From positions 744,001-808,000 of the forward strand of contig NZ_CP044543.1 of the NCBI RefSeq assembly GCF_008932115.1: a DNA stretch of 64,000 nucleotides, written 5' to 3'. This document shows positions 29,478-38,996 of this stretch, piece by piece (the first letter of the stretch is position 1; each line of letters begins with the position of its first letter). Both the position numbers and the translations under genes were made by a program. The notes below the pieces were generated by a model. It was not told the origin of the DNA. It saw only the letters and a list, made by a program, of their open reading frames with translations, and ran no database searches. The DNA comes from Bradyrhizobium betae (GTDB taxonomy: Bacteria > Pseudomonadota > Alphaproteobacteria > Rhizobiales > Xanthobacteraceae).

Positions 29478-30366
29478 CCGCTACTCCCCCAAACCGCTCC
29501 ACCAGAAAATCGATGAACAGCCGCACCTTCACCGACAGATGTCGCGTCGGCGGATAGACCGCATAGAGCGCGAGCGGCGGCGCGGAATAATCGTCGAGCA
29601 CCGTACGCAGCTCGCCCTTCTTCAACGCGTCGGCGGCGATGAAGTCCGGCAGCAGCGCGAGCCCCCTGCCCTTGATCGCGACGTCGCGCAGCACTTCGGC
29701 ATTGTTGACGCAGAGTGTCCAGGCCGGCTGGATCCAGTGGTCGCCATCGCCGCCGGTGAGCTTCCACTGGTTGCCGGTGAGCAGGAAGCCGTAGGTTAGC
29801 GACACATGCTCGCGCAGATCCTGCGGATGCTTTGGCGTGCCGTGTCTTGCGAGATAATCCGGCGACGCGCAGATCATGCGCGCGACCGGCATGATTTTTC
29901 GCGCGATCAGGCTGGAGGATTCCAGCTCCGCGATCCGCAGCGTCACGTCAAAGCCGTCCTGCACGGGATCGAGCAGATCGTCGCTCAGCACGATCTGGAG
30001 CTGAAGCTCGCCATGGCTCGCCATGAAATCAGCGAGCACGGGACCCAGCCGCATGGTGCCGAACGACATCGGCGCGTTGACGCGGAGCAGCCCGCGCGGC
30101 ACCGACTGGGCCTGCGTCACCGCCTGGTCGGCGGCCTCGATCTCCGACAGGATCACGACGGCGCGCTCGAAATAGCGCTGGCCGATCTCGGTCGGGCTGG
30201 CGTGGCGGGTGGTCCGGTTCAGCAGCTGGACGCCAAGGCTTCCCTCGAGGTCGGCGATGTACTTGCTGATCGCCGAGCGCGACAGCCGCAGCTGGCGGCC
30301 GGCCTCGGCAAAGCTGCCACTTTCGACCACCTTCACGAAGGCCCGGAGGCTGCCAACCTTATCCAT
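29470..30366 (-). CDS. LysR-family transcriptional regulator
   Basis: 298 residues with an N-terminal winged helix-turn-helix (LRAFVKVVESGSFAEAGRQL, then SRSAISKYIADLEGSLGVQL and LNRTTR) and a periplasmic-binding-protein-like effector domain ending SVKVRLFIDFLVERFGG. It belongs to the large subgroup with the LLRVNAPMSFG linker. It is divergent from the dioxygenase/hydrolase pair across a 132-base spacer that holds two near-identical ATTG-N4-CAAAT-type sites, the usual LysR layout. It most likely controls that pair in response to a quinone or similar electrophile, by analogy with quinone-detoxification operons. Confidence 0.9.
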   Translation of the reverse strand: MDKVGSLRAFVKVVESGSFAEAGRQLRLSRSAISKYIADLEGSLGVQLLNRTTRHASPTEIGQRYFERAVVILSEIEAADQAVTQAQSVPRGLLRVNAPMSFGTMRLGPVLADFMASHGELQLQIVLSDDLLDPVQDGFDVTLRIAELESSSLIARKIMPVARMICASPDYLARHGTPKHPQDLREHVSLTYGFLLTGNQWKLTGGDGDHWIQPAWTLCVNNAEVLRDVAIKGRGLALLPDFIAADALKKGELRTVLDDYSAPPLALYAVYPPTRHLSVKVRLFIDFLVERFGGVAAS

Positions 30367-30380
30367 GGGCCGGCCCCGGC

Positions 30381-30436
30381 GATTGTTTCCAAATCGTAGA
30401 CATAGACGTCATATTTGCATGGATTGTCTCCAATCC
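30381..30436. promoter_or_regulatory. two operator-like repeats in the lysR-dioxygenase spacer
   Basis: GATTGTTTCCAAATC at 30381-30395 and GATTGTCTCCAATCC at 30422-30436 are near-copies in the same orientation, 41 bases apart (about four helical turns). The second is a perfect dyad, GGATTG-N4-CAATCC, when the base at 30421 is included. Each fits the T-N11-A logic of LysR operators. The distal copy would suit autoregulation, and the proximal one overlaps the predicted -35 of the dioxygenase promoter. Confidence 0.6.
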
Positions 30437-30452
30437 AAACCGGAACGATATT
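30424..30452 (+). promoter_or_regulatory. predicted promoter of the dioxygenase/hydrolase operon
   Basis: TTGTCT (30424-30429), a 17-base spacer and GATATT (30447-30452) make a plausible sigma-70 promoter 47 bases before the ATG at 30499. The -35 hexamer lies inside the proximal LysR-type repeat. Confidence 0.45.
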
Positions 30453-30498
30453 TCCGCCCAGAGAGCGATACCGCTCGTACGAATTCTGGAGGACGACA

Positions 30499-31437
30499 AT
30501 GTCTGGACTGCACCACGTCACCGCGATTGCCGGCGACCCCATCCGCAATTTCGGCTTCTACACCCGGGATCTCGGCCTGCGCTTCGTCAAGAAGACGGTC
30601 AATTTCGACGATCCCGGCACCTACCATTTCTACTATGGCGACGAGACCGGCCGCCCCGGCACCATCCTGACCTTCTTCCCCTGGGCTGGCGCGGCCCCCG
30701 GACGTCGCGGCGTCGGCGAGACCCATCAGACTGCCTTCCGTGTGCCGCAGCGCTCGCTGGGCTATTGGACGCAGCGCTTCACCGAGAAGGGCATCGCCTA
30801 CGAGGCGCTGGAGAAGCGTTTTGGCGAGTCCGTGCTGCCGTTCACCGACCCTGACGGCATGGCGCTGGCGCTGGTCGGCATACCCGGCGCCGAGAACGAA
30901 CCCGGCTGGAGCAATGGCGAGGTGCCGGCCGAGCACGCGATCCGCGGCTTCCACGGCGTGACCCTGCTGCTCGACAGCGCGGCGAAGACGGCTGCCGTCC
31001 TCACCGACGTGTTCGGCTTCAAGGAAACCGGCCGCGAAGGCTCCGTGATCCGCTTCAAGGCGCCGGGCGATGTCGAGGGCAGCGTCGTCGACATCTACGA
31101 GGCCAAGGGTTTTCTGCGCGGGCATCAGGGCGGCGGCTCGGTGCACCACATCGCGTTCCGCGCGGCTGACGATGCCGAGCAGGGCAAGATGGCGCAAAAG
31201 CTCGTGAGCAATCACGGCCTGCATCCGACCGAGCAGCGCGACCGCAACTACTTCCGCTCGATCTACTTCCGCGAACCCGGCGGCGTGCTGTTCGAGATCG
31301 CGACCGACATCCCCGGCTTCGCCGTCGACGAGCCCGTCGCGACGCTGGGACGGGACCTGAAGCTGCCAAGCTTCCTCGAGCAACACCGCAAGCAGATCGA
31401 GGGCGTGCTGCCGAGCCTGGAAGAGAGCGTGTCATGA
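30499..31437 (+). CDS. ring-cleaving dioxygenase, glyoxalase/VOC superfamily (MhqO-like)
   Basis: 312 residues with two VOC modules. The first starts at SGLHHVTAIAGDP (metal ligand His near residue 6) and the second at IRGFHGVTLLLD. Further metal-site candidates are GGGSVHHIAFRA and the Glu in GGVLFEIATD. Length and motifs match MhqO-type hydroquinone dioxygenases, which open substituted hydroquinone rings with Fe(II) and oxygen. The ATG at 30499 has an excellent TGGAGG ribosome-binding site, so upstream in-frame codons were ignored. Its stop overlaps the start of the hydrolase gene (ATGA). The substrate is inferred from family only. Confidence 0.85.
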   Translation: MSGLHHVTAIAGDPIRNFGFYTRDLGLRFVKKTVNFDDPGTYHFYYGDETGRPGTILTFFPWAGAAPGRRGVGETHQTAFRVPQRSLGYWTQRFTEKGIAYEALEKRFGESVLPFTDPDGMALALVGIPGAENEPGWSNGEVPAEHAIRGFHGVTLLLDSAAKTAAVLTDVFGFKETGREGSVIRFKAPGDVEGSVVDIYEAKGFLRGHQGGGSVHHIAFRAADDAEQGKMAQKLVSNHGLHPTEQRDRNYFRSIYFREPGGVLFEIATDIPGFAVDEPVATLGRDLKLPSFLEQHRKQIEGVLPSLEESVS

Positions 31438-32060
31438 CCGAGAGTGCATTCATCCACCATTACGAGCCCGCGACCAGCGCGGGCTCTCCCCCGCTCCTGC
31501 TGCTGCACGGCACCGGCGGCGACGAGAACGACCTGCTGGGCCTCGGCAAGATGATCTCGCCCGGCTCCGCTCTGCTCTCGCCGCGCGGCCGCGTGCTCGA
31601 GCACGGCATGCCGCGCTTCTTCCGCCGTCTCGCGGAAGGCGTGTTCGATGAGGAAGACGTGCGCCGGCGTGCGCTCGAGCTTGGCGACTTCGTCACGGAG
31701 GCACGGAAGCAGTACGGCATCGCCGCGCCTGTGGCCGTAGGTTTCTCCAACGGCGCCAACATCGCAGCGGCGCTGTTGCTGCTTAAACCGGACGTGCTAT
31801 CAGGTGCGATCCTGCTGCGCGCCATGGTGCCGCTGTCGGATCCGCCGAAGGCGGAGCTCAATGGCAAGCCGATCCTGCTGTTGTCCGGACAGACCGATCC
31901 GATCGTGCCGGCGAGCAATTCGGCAAAGCTGGCGACGTTGTTGTCGGAAGCCGGTGCACGTGTCGAGCACAAGGTGCTGCCATCAGGTCATCAACTGTCG
32001 CAAGCCGACGTGACGCTGGCGCGAGGCTGGATCGGCAAGGTCGACGCCAAGGCGGCTTGA
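31434..32060 (+). CDS. alpha/beta-hydrolase, carboxylesterase/phospholipase type (MhqD-like)
   Basis: 208-residue serine hydrolase. The oxyanion segment is LLLLHGTGGDENDL, the nucleophile elbow GFSNGANIAAALLL, the acid LSGQTDPIVP and the histidine PSGHQLSQAD, so the triad is complete. This subfamily repeatedly pairs with MhqO-type dioxygenases in quinone-response operons, which fits the 4-base overlap here. The exact ester or thioester substrate is unknown. Confidence 0.87.
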   Translation: MTESAFIHHYEPATSAGSPPLLLLHGTGGDENDLLGLGKMISPGSALLSPRGRVLEHGMPRFFRRLAEGVFDEEDVRRRALELGDFVTEARKQYGIAAPVAVGFSNGANIAAALLLLKPDVLSGAILLRAMVPLSDPPKAELNGKPILLLSGQTDPIVPASNSAKLATLLSEAGARVEHKVLPSGHQLSQADVTLARGWIGKVDAKAA

Positions 32061-32083
32061 TCTCGAGGCCGCTTGAACCAACG

Positions 32084-32115
32084 AGCGGCGCATCGTTTTT
32101 AAGCGGTGCGCCGCT
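32084..32115. terminator. hairpin between convergent hydrolase and chemoreceptor genes
   Basis: AGCGGCGCA (32084-32092) pairs perfectly with TGCGCCGCT (32107-32115). The 14-base loop contains TTTTTAA. There is no long T tract after the stem on either strand, so it is a stem at a convergent junction and a moderate candidate for a bidirectional terminator. Confidence 0.45.
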
Positions 32116-32214
32116 TCGTGTCGCCGGGCCGATGCACGCCCACAACAGGCGGCAAAAAATCCCCCGCTCGATACCGGCGGCCCGACGCGATTGTCGCTAG
32201 CCGGGCCTAAAGGT

Positions 32215-34248
32215 TCATGCCGAACGAACGGTACTCAGGAATTTCCCAACCTCGAGTTTAAGCCGGTTGCTGTCACCCGACAGTGACTTTGCGGCGGCGA
32301 ACACCTGGGTCGACGCCGATCCCGTCTCGGTGGCCCCGTGCTGAACGTCGGTGATGTTTGACGAGACTTCCTGGGTGCCCACGGCAGCCTGTTGCACGTT
32401 CCGGGAAATTTCCTGCGTCGCGGCGCCCTGCTCTTCGACGGCCGAGGCGATCGTGGCGGAAATCTCCGAGAGCTTTTCGATTGTCCCGCTGATCTCCTTG
32501 ATGGCACCCACCGAGTCCTGCGTAGCACGCTGGATGCCGTCGATCTGCTGGCTGATCTCGCCGGTCGCCTTGGCGGTCTGTTCCGCGAGTGCCTTGACTT
32601 CGGAGGCCACGACTGCAAAGCCACGGCCCGCCTCGCCGGCTCGCGCGGCCTCGATCGTGGCATTCAGCGCCAGCAGGTTGGTTTGACCCGCAATGGAGCT
32701 GATCAGCTCGACGACATCGCCGATCCTTGAAGCTGCCCGCGACAGCTCCGATACCCGATCATTGGTTCGTCGGGCCTGGTCGACGGCCTCGTTGGCCATC
32801 CGCGCCGATTCCTGAACCTGGCGGCTGATTTCGACCACCGAACTGGTGAGCTCTTCGGTCGCGGAGGCGACCGACTGGACGTTGGTCGAGGCTTCTTCCG
32901 AGGCCGCGGCCACCGCCGCCGTCAGGTCCTGGGCGCGTTCCGCGGTCGCCGTCAGCGTGCTTGCTGACGCCTCCAGCTCGGTCGAAGCCGATGAGACCGT
33001 ATCGACGATCTCGCCGACCGCCCCTTCGAAGTCGTCGGCCATCTTGATCATGTCGGCCTTGCGCTGCTGCGCGACCATCTGCTGTTGCCGGGCCTGGGCT
33101 TCAGCCTCGTCGCGCGCTTTCTGCTCGGCATTTCGGCCGATCACCACGACCGTCTTGGCGATGTCGCCAACCTCGTCACCACGGTTTGAACCGGGGATCT
33201 CGACATTCAATTCGCCGTCGGCCAATTTCGTCAGGGCGCCGTTCAGCCGCGTCAGCGGCCGTGCGACGCCGACGAAGGTGAAGATCACCGCGCCGATCAA
33301 CGAGATGATGACGGCAATCGCGGCTGCAAACGCGACGCGGTTGGCCTGGGTCAAATCTGCGGTCGCCTGCTCTTTCGCTTCGGCGGCCATTTTCTCGGCG
33401 ATATCCACCGCGGTTCGCATCAGTTCGATGGCCCGACTGGCGCGCGGAAGCGTCTGGACCTCGACCATATCCTTCTTGACGATTTCCAACTGGAGGGCCT
33501 CAGCCGTTGCGGACGCAAAGCCTTTCGCGTCTGCTGAAAGTGTATCGACAAAGGCCGACAACTCCTTCGAGTCGGCAGCAACCTTTGCCGCCTTTCCGAG
33601 CGCACTGGTCAGTCGTACGCCGCGGGCCTCAATCGCCTTCTTTTGGGCCTCTTCGCCCTTCGACGCGAAACGCCAGGTCGCAGCACGCACCGCATTGAAC
33701 ATGGAATCCGCTTCAAAGAGAGTCTTCTCGATCTCGACCCGGTTCGTCGCTGCCGCCAGCGCGGGCGACGCCATCGCATCGTCCATCGCCTTGGCCCAGC
33801 TGGTGCTGAGCGCGTTCCTTTTCTCCAGGACGGCGAAGATCTTTGTCTGCGTATCAGCAAGCTCGGTAGCCGCCTTGTGATACTGTGCCATGAGCGCGTC
33901 GATGTTGACCAATCGTTCCCTGTTCTCGGGCCGGACGACGCGTTCGAGCGCAATCCCCAGCTCCTTCTTTGCCCTGGCAAACGCTTCGTTCAGCGCCTTT
34001 CCGTGCTTCTCCACGTCGGCGGACGTCGTCGACAGGCGGAGGTCGCGGACCGACAGCTGCATTCTTCGCAGCCCGACATTGGCCTCCAGCGCGTGATTGG
34101 CAATCGTCTCCTGGGCGTCGGCTCGCTGGTTCGACCGCACAATCGACACTTCGGACATCATCTGATTGACGAGCATTCCGCCCGCGAGCACGACGCCGAG
34201 TATTCCGACCGCGCCAAGCTTGTTGCCGATGCGATTGATCTTGATCAT
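32215..34248 (-). CDS. methyl-accepting chemotaxis protein
   Basis: 677-residue membrane chemoreceptor. TM1 lies at about 11-30, and a long helical periplasmic sensor follows (about 31-305), rich in Glu/Lys/Ala and probably a helical-bundle type. TM2 ([20 protein letters not shown]) is followed by HAMP ([20 protein letters not shown]) and a cytoplasmic coiled coil. The kinase-control hairpin reads [20 protein letters not shown], then [20 protein letters not shown]. There is no C-terminal CheR-tether pentapeptide. No che genes are adjacent, so this is an orphan receptor. Ligand unknown. Confidence 0.94.
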   Translation of the reverse strand: MIKINRIGNKLGAVGILGVVLAGGMLVNQMMSEVSIVRSNQRADAQETIANHALEANVGLRRMQLSVRDLRLSTTSADVEKHGKALNEAFARAKKELGIALERVVRPENRERLVNIDALMAQYHKAATELADTQTKIFAVLEKRNALSTSWAKAMDDAMASPALAAATNRVEIEKTLFEADSMFNAVRAATWRFASKGEEAQKKAIEARGVRLTSALGKAAKVAADSKELSAFVDTLSADAKGFASATAEALQLEIVKKDMVEVQTLPRASRAIELMRTAVDIAEKMAAEAKEQATADLTQANRVAFAAAIAVIISLIGAVIFTFVGVARPLTRLNGALTKLADGELNVEIPGSNRGDEVGDIAKTVVVIGRNAEQKARDEAEAQARQQQMVAQQRKADMIKMADDFEGAVGEIVDTVSSASTELEASASTLTATAERAQDLTAAVAAASEEASTNVQSVASATEELTSSVVEISRQVQESARMANEAVDQARRTNDRVSELSRAASRIGDVVELISSIAGQTNLLALNATIEAARAGEAGRGFAVVASEVKALAEQTAKATGEISQQIDGIQRATQDSVGAIKEISGTIEKLSEISATIASAVEEQGAATQEISRNVQQAAVGTQEVSSNITDVQHGATETGSASTQVFAAAKSLSGDSNRLKLEVGKFLSTVRSA

Positions 34249-34543
34249 TGAAAATAGCCTTTAGAAAATCGGGAAAGACCTGCCTCATCAATATAGGCCT
34301 GTCCGTGCCGGTCGCCGTTAATCGACCCAACCGTGAAATTACGGAGGAAAACTCTGATCTGGATCAAATGCGAAAGCAAAGGCGTGCGTTTGCCGCCTGC
34401 AGTTCTGCCGGTTTCCGATACGCGCCGTATCCCCGCACCGCACGCCTATCGAAATTCCTCAATTCCTATTTTCTGAATTCATTAACGGCCGTTGCAGGCG
34501 CGGCGATACGCCGCAATCGTGGACTTCCGGAACGGCCGGGAAT
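34249..34543. other. intergenic region upstream of the chemoreceptor
   Basis: About 295 bases between the amidase stop and the chemoreceptor start, both on the minus strand. The part at 34450-34490 is unusually AT-rich for this genome (AATTCCTATTTTCTGAATTC, containing overlapping AATTC/GAATT blocks) and may hold the chemoreceptor promoter. No ORF or RNA gene could be supported. Confidence 0.4.
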
Positions 34544-36184
34544 CTAAAGCGTCGATAACCGCGGCGGCGGCTTGCGCATGTTCGAGGCCTGCTCATAGGC
34601 GTAGGCCAGACGCAGCAGCTTGTGCTCGCTCCAGGCACGGCCCGCGAAGGTGATGCCGAGCGGATAGTCGGGCGTGTCCTTGTCGTCGGCCCCCGAGATG
34701 AATCCGCCCGGCACCATGACGCTGGGATAGCCCGCTTTCGCGGCGATCACGCAGCCTGCCGCGCCAGGAAACAGCACCGCGTCGAGCTTGTGCTGGTTCA
34801 TGTAGGCGTCCATGCCGCGCGTCCTGGCGGAAAGCAGGTCCATGGCCCGAGCCGATTTGTACTCGCGCTCGCTGAGATCGCCTCTGGTCATCTCGGCGGC
34901 GAGAAACAGGTCCTGGCCGAAACGCAGCGCGTTCTTCGCATGCGCCGCGTTGAAAGCCACGATATCCGCCATGGTCTTCATGTCGGTATTGGTCGCCCAA
35001 TCCCTGAGGTAAAGGTTGAGATCGCGCTTCAGCTCGTAGAGGAAGACGATCGGCGGCGTCGCCACATTGCCCTTGTGACGGCTCAGCGGATTGCGGTTGA
35101 GCACATTCATGCTCGTCCCCGGTCCGCCGATCCATCCAGGTGTGGGCATGTTGGCACGCACGATGACGGCACCGAGATCCTCCAGCACCTTGATCGCGTC
35201 GGCCATGACCTTGGCCGATCGGGGCGGCAGCTTGCCGTAATAGCGATCGTTCAGCGGATCGTCCGCGTCGCTCGGCACGCCGATGCGCGCGCCCTTCATC
35301 GCGTCGTTCGCAAGATCGGCGGTGTAGTCGGCCGGCCGCCGTTGCCGCTCTGTCGCGGGATCGAGCGGGTCCTTCGCCGCCAGCACGTTGAGCAGCAACG
35401 CCGCGTCACGCACGGTGCGCGTCATCGGCCCGGCGGTGTCCTGGCTGTGCGAGATCGGCACGATGCCGGCACAGCTGACCAGCCCGACGGTCGGCTTCAC
35501 GGTAACGAGGCCGTTCATGCTGGCGGGATACAGCAGCGAGCCCGAGGTCTCGGTGCCGATCGAGGCCGCGCACAGGCCGGCCGCCACGGCGACCGCCGAA
35601 CCCGCGCTCGATCCGCCCGGCAGCACGACCGGAATGCCGCGATCGTCCATCAACTCCGGCGCATAGGGGTTCTTCACCTGACCACCCAGCGAGGAGTAGC
35701 CCGCAGGCATGTCGGCCGCGAGGATGTTGGCGAACTCGGTCAGGTTTGCCTTGCCCAGGATCACCGCACCGGCCTTGCGCAGCAATTTGACGACGGTGGC
35801 GTCTCTCCTGGCGCGCGCACCCTCCAGCGCCAGCGAGCCCGCCGTGGTCGGCTGCGTGTCGGAGGTCGCGATGTTGTCCTTCACGAGGATCGGGATGCCG
35901 GCCAGCGGCCGCCTGGCCGACGGTTTTGTCTCGTCGAGCTTGCCCGCGATCGACAGCGCATCGGGATTGAGCGCGCGCACGGCGTTGAGTGCGGGCCCGC
36001 CGCGATCATAGGCTTCGATGCGCGCGAGGTAAGCCTTGGTCAGCGCCGCCGCCGTGACCCGCCCGCTGGCCAGGGCCTGAGCGATCTCGCTCATGGATGC
36101 ATTGTCGAGTTGCAGATTGGCCGGCGCCCCGGTGCTGACAGCAGTCGCGGCGAGGCGAGCCTCGCGACGGGATGGCTTCTTCAT
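34544..36184 (-). CDS. amidase (amidase-signature family)
   Basis: 546 residues from the ATG at 36184; an in-frame start 11 codons upstream is less likely. The Ser-cisSer-Lys centre of the amidase-signature family is complete: Lys in GIPILVKDNIAT, the cis-Ser loop GGSSAGSAVAVAAG, and the catalytic Ser in GTETSGSLLYP. The N-terminus is basic with no clear signal peptide, although the residues before the catalytic region (ARLAATAVSTGAPA) are alanine-rich. Substrate unknown. It is separated from the transporter operon by that operon's terminator and has its own promoter candidate. Confidence 0.88.
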   Translation of the reverse strand: MKKPSRREARLAATAVSTGAPANLQLDNASMSEIAQALASGRVTAAALTKAYLARIEAYDRGGPALNAVRALNPDALSIAGKLDETKPSARRPLAGIPILVKDNIATSDTQPTTAGSLALEGARARRDATVVKLLRKAGAVILGKANLTEFANILAADMPAGYSSLGGQVKNPYAPELMDDRGIPVVLPGGSSAGSAVAVAAGLCAASIGTETSGSLLYPASMNGLVTVKPTVGLVSCAGIVPISHSQDTAGPMTRTVRDAALLLNVLAAKDPLDPATERQRRPADYTADLANDAMKGARIGVPSDADDPLNDRYYGKLPPRSAKVMADAIKVLEDLGAVIVRANMPTPGWIGGPGTSMNVLNRNPLSRHKGNVATPPIVFLYELKRDLNLYLRDWATNTDMKTMADIVAFNAAHAKNALRFGQDLFLAAEMTRGDLSEREYKSARAMDLLSARTRGMDAYMNQHKLDAVLFPGAAGCVIAAKAGYPSVMVPGGFISGADDKDTPDYPLGITFAGRAWSEHKLLRLAYAYEQASNMRKPPPRLSTL

Positions 36185-36234
36185 GGCGTGCCTCGCCTGA
36201 CGGCGCGTCCGAACCATGACGCCGCGATGATGCT

Positions 36235-36264
36235 ATATTGCCAGTGTTTTGCCCGACGGGTCAA
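36235..36264 (-). promoter_or_regulatory. predicted promoter of the amidase gene
   Basis: On the minus strand TTGACC (36259-36264) and CAATAT (36235-36240) are separated by 18 bases, about 50 bases before the amidase ATG. The -35 is a good match and the -10 is fair. Confidence 0.4.
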
Positions 36265-36375
36265 CGACACCGCCGGCCCGCGCAAGCCGCCGCGTGGATC
36301 GCGCAAGCCATTGAAATTACTCACCCCGGCTACTGTGCATGGGGTTGTTTTTCAGCTTTTTGTTTTTGGGCTCAC

Positions 36376-36408
36376 AAAAAATGACCTCTCTCCGATGGAG
36401 AGAGGCCA
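36376..36408 (-). terminator. rho-independent terminator of the peptide-type ABC operon
   Basis: On the minus strand, GGCCTCTCTCC, loop ATC, GGAGAGAGGTC, then a run of six T (36376-36381). The 9-bp core stem is perfect, and it sits about 35 bases after the stop of the last gene. This is the clearest intrinsic terminator in the window. Confidence 0.88.
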
Positions 36409-36441
36409 TTGTTCAGCGACGACTTGATTTGATCGAGCGCC

Positions 36442-37937
36442 CTACTCCCAGGACCAGGTCGAGAAATCGTTCTCGTATTGCGGGATGTCCTTCCAGACGC
36501 CCTTCAGCTTCTTGTTGGTGATGGTGATCAGCTGCGGCTGGTAGAGGAAGCCGGCGACCGCGTCGGTCGCCAGCATGCGCTGGGCATCGCCGAGCAGCTT
36601 GGCGCGGCCGGCCTCGTCGGGCGTCGCGACGATCTGCTTGTAGAGCGCGTTGAACGCCTCGTTGTTGTAGCCGAGGTAGTAGTCGGGCTCGGTGATCTTG
36701 ACGAGGTCGATCGGCTCGACATGGCTGACGATGGTGAGGTCGAAATTGTGCGGGCCGTTGCCGGCGAACACCTGCGACAGCCACTGCGCCCATTCGACGT
36801 TCTCGATCTTGGCGATGATGCCGACCTTGGCGAGCTGGGCTGCCAGGATCTCGCCGCCCAGTCGCGCATAGGACGGCGGCGGCAGCTTCAGCGACAGCTC
36901 GAGCGGCGTCGTCACGCCAGCTTCCGCAAGGAGCTTCTTGGCCTTCTCGGGTCGTAGGGGTTGATGCCGGTGGTGTCGACATAGCCGAGCGCGCCGGGCA
37001 CGTAGAAGCTGCCGATCGGCGTGCCGAAGCCGTCGGCCGCGCCGTCGATCATCGCCTTGCGGTCGATCGCCGCGAGGATGGCGCGGCGCACGCGGACGTC
37101 GTCGAGCGGCTTCTTGCGTTCGTTGATGCCGACGATGGTCTTGGCGCGGGAGCCGCCGACCATGACGTTGAAGCGCGGATCGGCCTTGAACTGGCCGATG
37201 GCGCGCGCCGCCGCAACGCGCGGGAACGCATCCACGTCGCCCGAGAGCAGCGCCGCGGTCTGCGCCGCGGGATCGGAGATGAAGCGGATCGTCACCTTCG
37301 ACAGCTTGATCGCGGCGGCGTTGCGATAGTCGGCCCATTTGTTCAACGTGATCGAGGAGCCCTTGGCCCAGGCCCCGAGCTGATAGGGCCCGGTGCCGAC
37401 CGGCTGCGTGCCGTTGGTGCCGGCGCTCTTCGGCTCGACGATCGAGCCGCTCGCCTGTCCGAGCAGGAACGGCAGGTTCGGCTCGGAATATTTCACCGAG
37501 ATCACGACCGTGTCGGCGTCTGGCGCGTCGACTTTCTCGAAAGCCTGGAACAGGCTCTTGTCCTTGTTGGTGCTGGTGGCAATCGCGTTGCGCTCGAACG
37601 AGAACTTCACGGCGGCGGAATCGAACACCTCGCCGTTCTGGAATTTGACGCCCTTGCGCAGCTTGAACGTGTAGGTCTTCAGGTCAGCCGATGCGGTCCA
37701 GCTCTCCGCCAGCAGAGGCGAGACCGAGCCGTCCTCGTTGATCTTGGTCAGCGTCTCGTAGATGTTGTAGAGCGTGACTTCGGCGATCGCGGCCGCAGCC
37801 GCAATGGTGGGATCGAGCCCCGGCGGCTCCAGCGCCATCGCCATGACGACGCTGTCCTTCTTGCTCTGCGCCAGCACCGGCAGCGGTGCCGCGACCAGCG
37901 CGGCGGCAAATGCGACGATCGATAGTTTCTTGAGCAT
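36442..37937 (-). pseudogene. periplasmic oligopeptide/dipeptide-type binding protein, frameshifted
   Basis: SBP family 5 protein (DppA/OppA type), about 498 residues if the frame is restored. A signal peptide (residues 1-23, ending PLPVLAQ) and the lobe residues EPPGLDPTIAAAAAIAEVTL, YETLTKINEDGSVSPLLAES and PVGTGPYQLGAW are normal. The frame breaks near 36950: GACCCGAGAAGGCC is read where GACCCGGAGAAGGCC would give the family motif NPYDPEKAKKLLAEAG. The rest, ending KDIPQYENDFSTWSWE, continues intact in the next frame. One G is missing from a CCGG run, so this is either a recent single-base deletion or a sequencing error. It is the last gene of the dppBCDF operon and is followed by a strong terminator. 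Confidence 0.85.
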
Positions 37938-37991
37938 GCGTAACTCCCCGGCCTTCTCTGCTTCCCAGCCTACGCCAATTCCATGGGGATA

Positions 37992-38996
37992 CTAACCTTC
38001 CATGGCCGCTTGCGGCAACGCCATCACCGCCTCCGCCTTGTGGCAGGCGGCAAGATGCGTCTCGCCGACCTTGCGTAGCTCAGGCAGGACCTCGCGGCAA
38101 TGCTGGTCGGCGAGCGTACAGCGCGCGACATAGGGACACCCGCTCGTCACAGCCGATTGCGAGGCGATCGCCTGGGCCCCGCGCCGTCGCCGGCCCCCGC
38201 CGGCGCGCGCCCGCGGCACGGCGTCCAATAGCGCCCGCGTATAGGGATGGGCGCAGCGCTCGAACAGATCATCCGGCCGTCCCTGCTCGACGATCCGGCC
38301 GAGATACATCACCGCGACCTCGTCGCAGAGATAGTCGACCACGGCGAGGTCGTGACTGATCAGGACGTAGCTGAGGCCGAACTGCTCCTGGAGGTCCTGC
38401 ATCAGGTTCAGCACCTGCGCCTGCACCGAGACGTCGAGCGCGGAAACCGGCTCGTCGGCGACGATCAGCTTCGGCTGCGTGATCAGCGCACGCGCGATCG
38501 CGATGCGCTGGCGCTGGCCGCCGGAGAATTCGTGCGGATATTTGTCCATGTCCGCCTCGCGCAGGCCGACCTGTTTCAGCACCGCCGCGACGCGGGCGCC
38601 GAAGGTGGTGCGGTCGGCGCCGCCAAGCACGGTCAAGGGCTCAGCGACGATACGCGCGATAGTCTGGCGCGGGTCGAGCGATCCGTAGGGATCCTGGAAC
38701 ACCATCTGGAAGTCGCGGCGGGCGCGGCGCAGCTCGTCGGCGGAGATCTGATTGAGGTCGCGCCCGAGCAGCGCGACCTGCCCCGACGTCGGCCGCTCCA
38801 GCGCCATCACCACGCGCGCAAAAGTGGACTTGCCGGAACCGGATTCGCCGACGATGCCGAGGCTCTTTCCCGTGGCCACCTGCACGCTGACGCCGTTGAG
38901 TGCGCGGACCTGCCCCGGCGGACGGAACAGGCTTTCGCGCGGCAGCGTGTAGCGCTGCTCGAGATCTTTGACGTCGAGAAGCGGCGCCACCGTCAT
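37992..38996 (-). CDS. oligopeptide/dipeptide ABC transporter ATP-binding protein (DppF-like)
   Basis: 334-residue ATPase that powers the importer. Walker A is GIVGESGSGKSTFARVV, the Q-loop MVFQDPYGSLDP, the signature [17 protein letters not shown], and Walker B LIVADEPVSALDVSVQAQVL, followed by the H-loop LISHDLAVV. The C-terminal oligopeptide-ABC extension holds the Cys-rich block CPYVARCTLADQHCREV, which in relatives binds an iron-sulfur cluster. The ATG overlaps the stop of the preceding ATPase gene (ATGA). An Arg/Gly-rich stretch (RARAGGGRRRRGAQ) before the Cys block is unusual. Confidence 0.93.
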   Translation of the reverse strand: MTVAPLLDVKDLEQRYTLPRESLFRPPGQVRALNGVSVQVATGKSLGIVGESGSGKSTFARVVMALERPTSGQVALLGRDLNQISADELRRARRDFQMVFQDPYGSLDPRQTIARIVAEPLTVLGGADRTTFGARVAAVLKQVGLREADMDKYPHEFSGGQRQRIAIARALITQPKLIVADEPVSALDVSVQAQVLNLMQDLQEQFGLSYVLISHDLAVVDYLCDEVAVMYLGRIVEQGRPDDLFERCAHPYTRALLDAVPRARAGGGRRRRGAQAIASQSAVTSGCPYVARCTLADQHCREVLPELRKVGETHLAACHKAEAVMALPQAAMEG

